Below, piece by piece: positions 63,243 through 64,000 of a stretch of 64,000 nucleotides of DNA (position 1 is its first letter; each line of letters begins with the position of its first letter). A program made the translations under genes and the position numbers. The stretch is from JAMXLO01 sp963812505 (lineage in GTDB: Bacteria; Pseudomonadota; Alphaproteobacteria; Acetobacterales; Acetobacteraceae), in contig CAWEVM010000020.1 in NCBI GenBank assembly GCA_963812505.1, positions 1 to 64,000 of the forward strand. Direction: 5' to 3'. Below the pieces are notes generated by a model. It saw only the letters and a program-made list of their open reading frames with translations, had not been told where the DNA came from and did no database searches.

Positions 63243-64000
<758 letters not shown>

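Overview
The window is high-GC, densely coded DNA from a Gram-negative alphaproteobacterium. Its gene content points to Rhodospirillales/Acetobacterales: the bamA-skp-lpxD-fabZ-lpxA-lpxI block, LpxI rather than LpxH, GatCAB, a TRAP transporter, a Liv-type ABC transporter, and small lineage-restricted secreted proteins. The lineage assignment is an inference from gene content and style, not from a marker gene. No rRNA, tRNA, CRISPR array or prophage was found.

Layout. (1) 1-8.5 kb is an envelope-glycan region: two polytopic GT39/ArnT-like glycosyltransferases, a dolichyl-phosphate-mannose-synthase-like GT2 fused to GtrA, and a secreted GH5 hydrolase. Between them sit a divergent Lrp / trxB-lysR cluster and a probable structured small RNA with its own terminator (about 5551-5683). 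(2) 8.5-13.3 kb holds an orphan branched-chain-amino-acid-type binding protein, a DinB-fold protein and a TRAP transporter whose fused QM permease carries a frameshift. (3) 13.4-16.2 kb is a serine-type dienelactone-hydrolase-family gene split by a 1.7 kb IS30-family element; its two halves can be joined across the inverted repeats. (4) 16.2-24.6 kb carries a YdcF protein, a lineage-specific non-enzymatic protein, selB, a translationally coupled methyltransferase(frameshifted)-GT2-SMR operon, an EamA transporter and two small enzymes or hypotheticals. (5) 24.7-30.1 kb carries uvrB, a small lipoprotein, hldE, cysQ and a decayed DUF4239 gene. (6) 30.3-32.8 kb has a CHASE2 class III adenylate cyclase converging on a FecR-domain protein. 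(7) 32.9-43.8 kb is the core housekeeping block: gatCAB, ruvX, then bamA-skp-lpxD-fabZ-lpxA-lpxI-gloA. (8) 44-51 kb has a class II aldolase, a livGFKHM operon, a CitE-like lyase and small membrane proteins. (9) 51.8-60.9 kb is a complete tripartite efflux operon with two different RND pumps (MdtABC-like). (10) 60.8-64 kb has a small secreted Cys protein coupled to a GH15 glucoamylase/trehalase, and a DEAD-box helicase cut by the window end.

The most unusual signals are non-coding. An interspersed repeat with inverted ends is embedded in frame in a membrane glycosyltransferase, and a related half-unit supplies the ribosome binding site of another. A three-way-junction palindrome lies in the non-coding tail of the IS30 element. 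The multi-hairpin RNA behind lysR has C-rich loops. Three genes each carry a single extra base, which is either real decay or sequence error.
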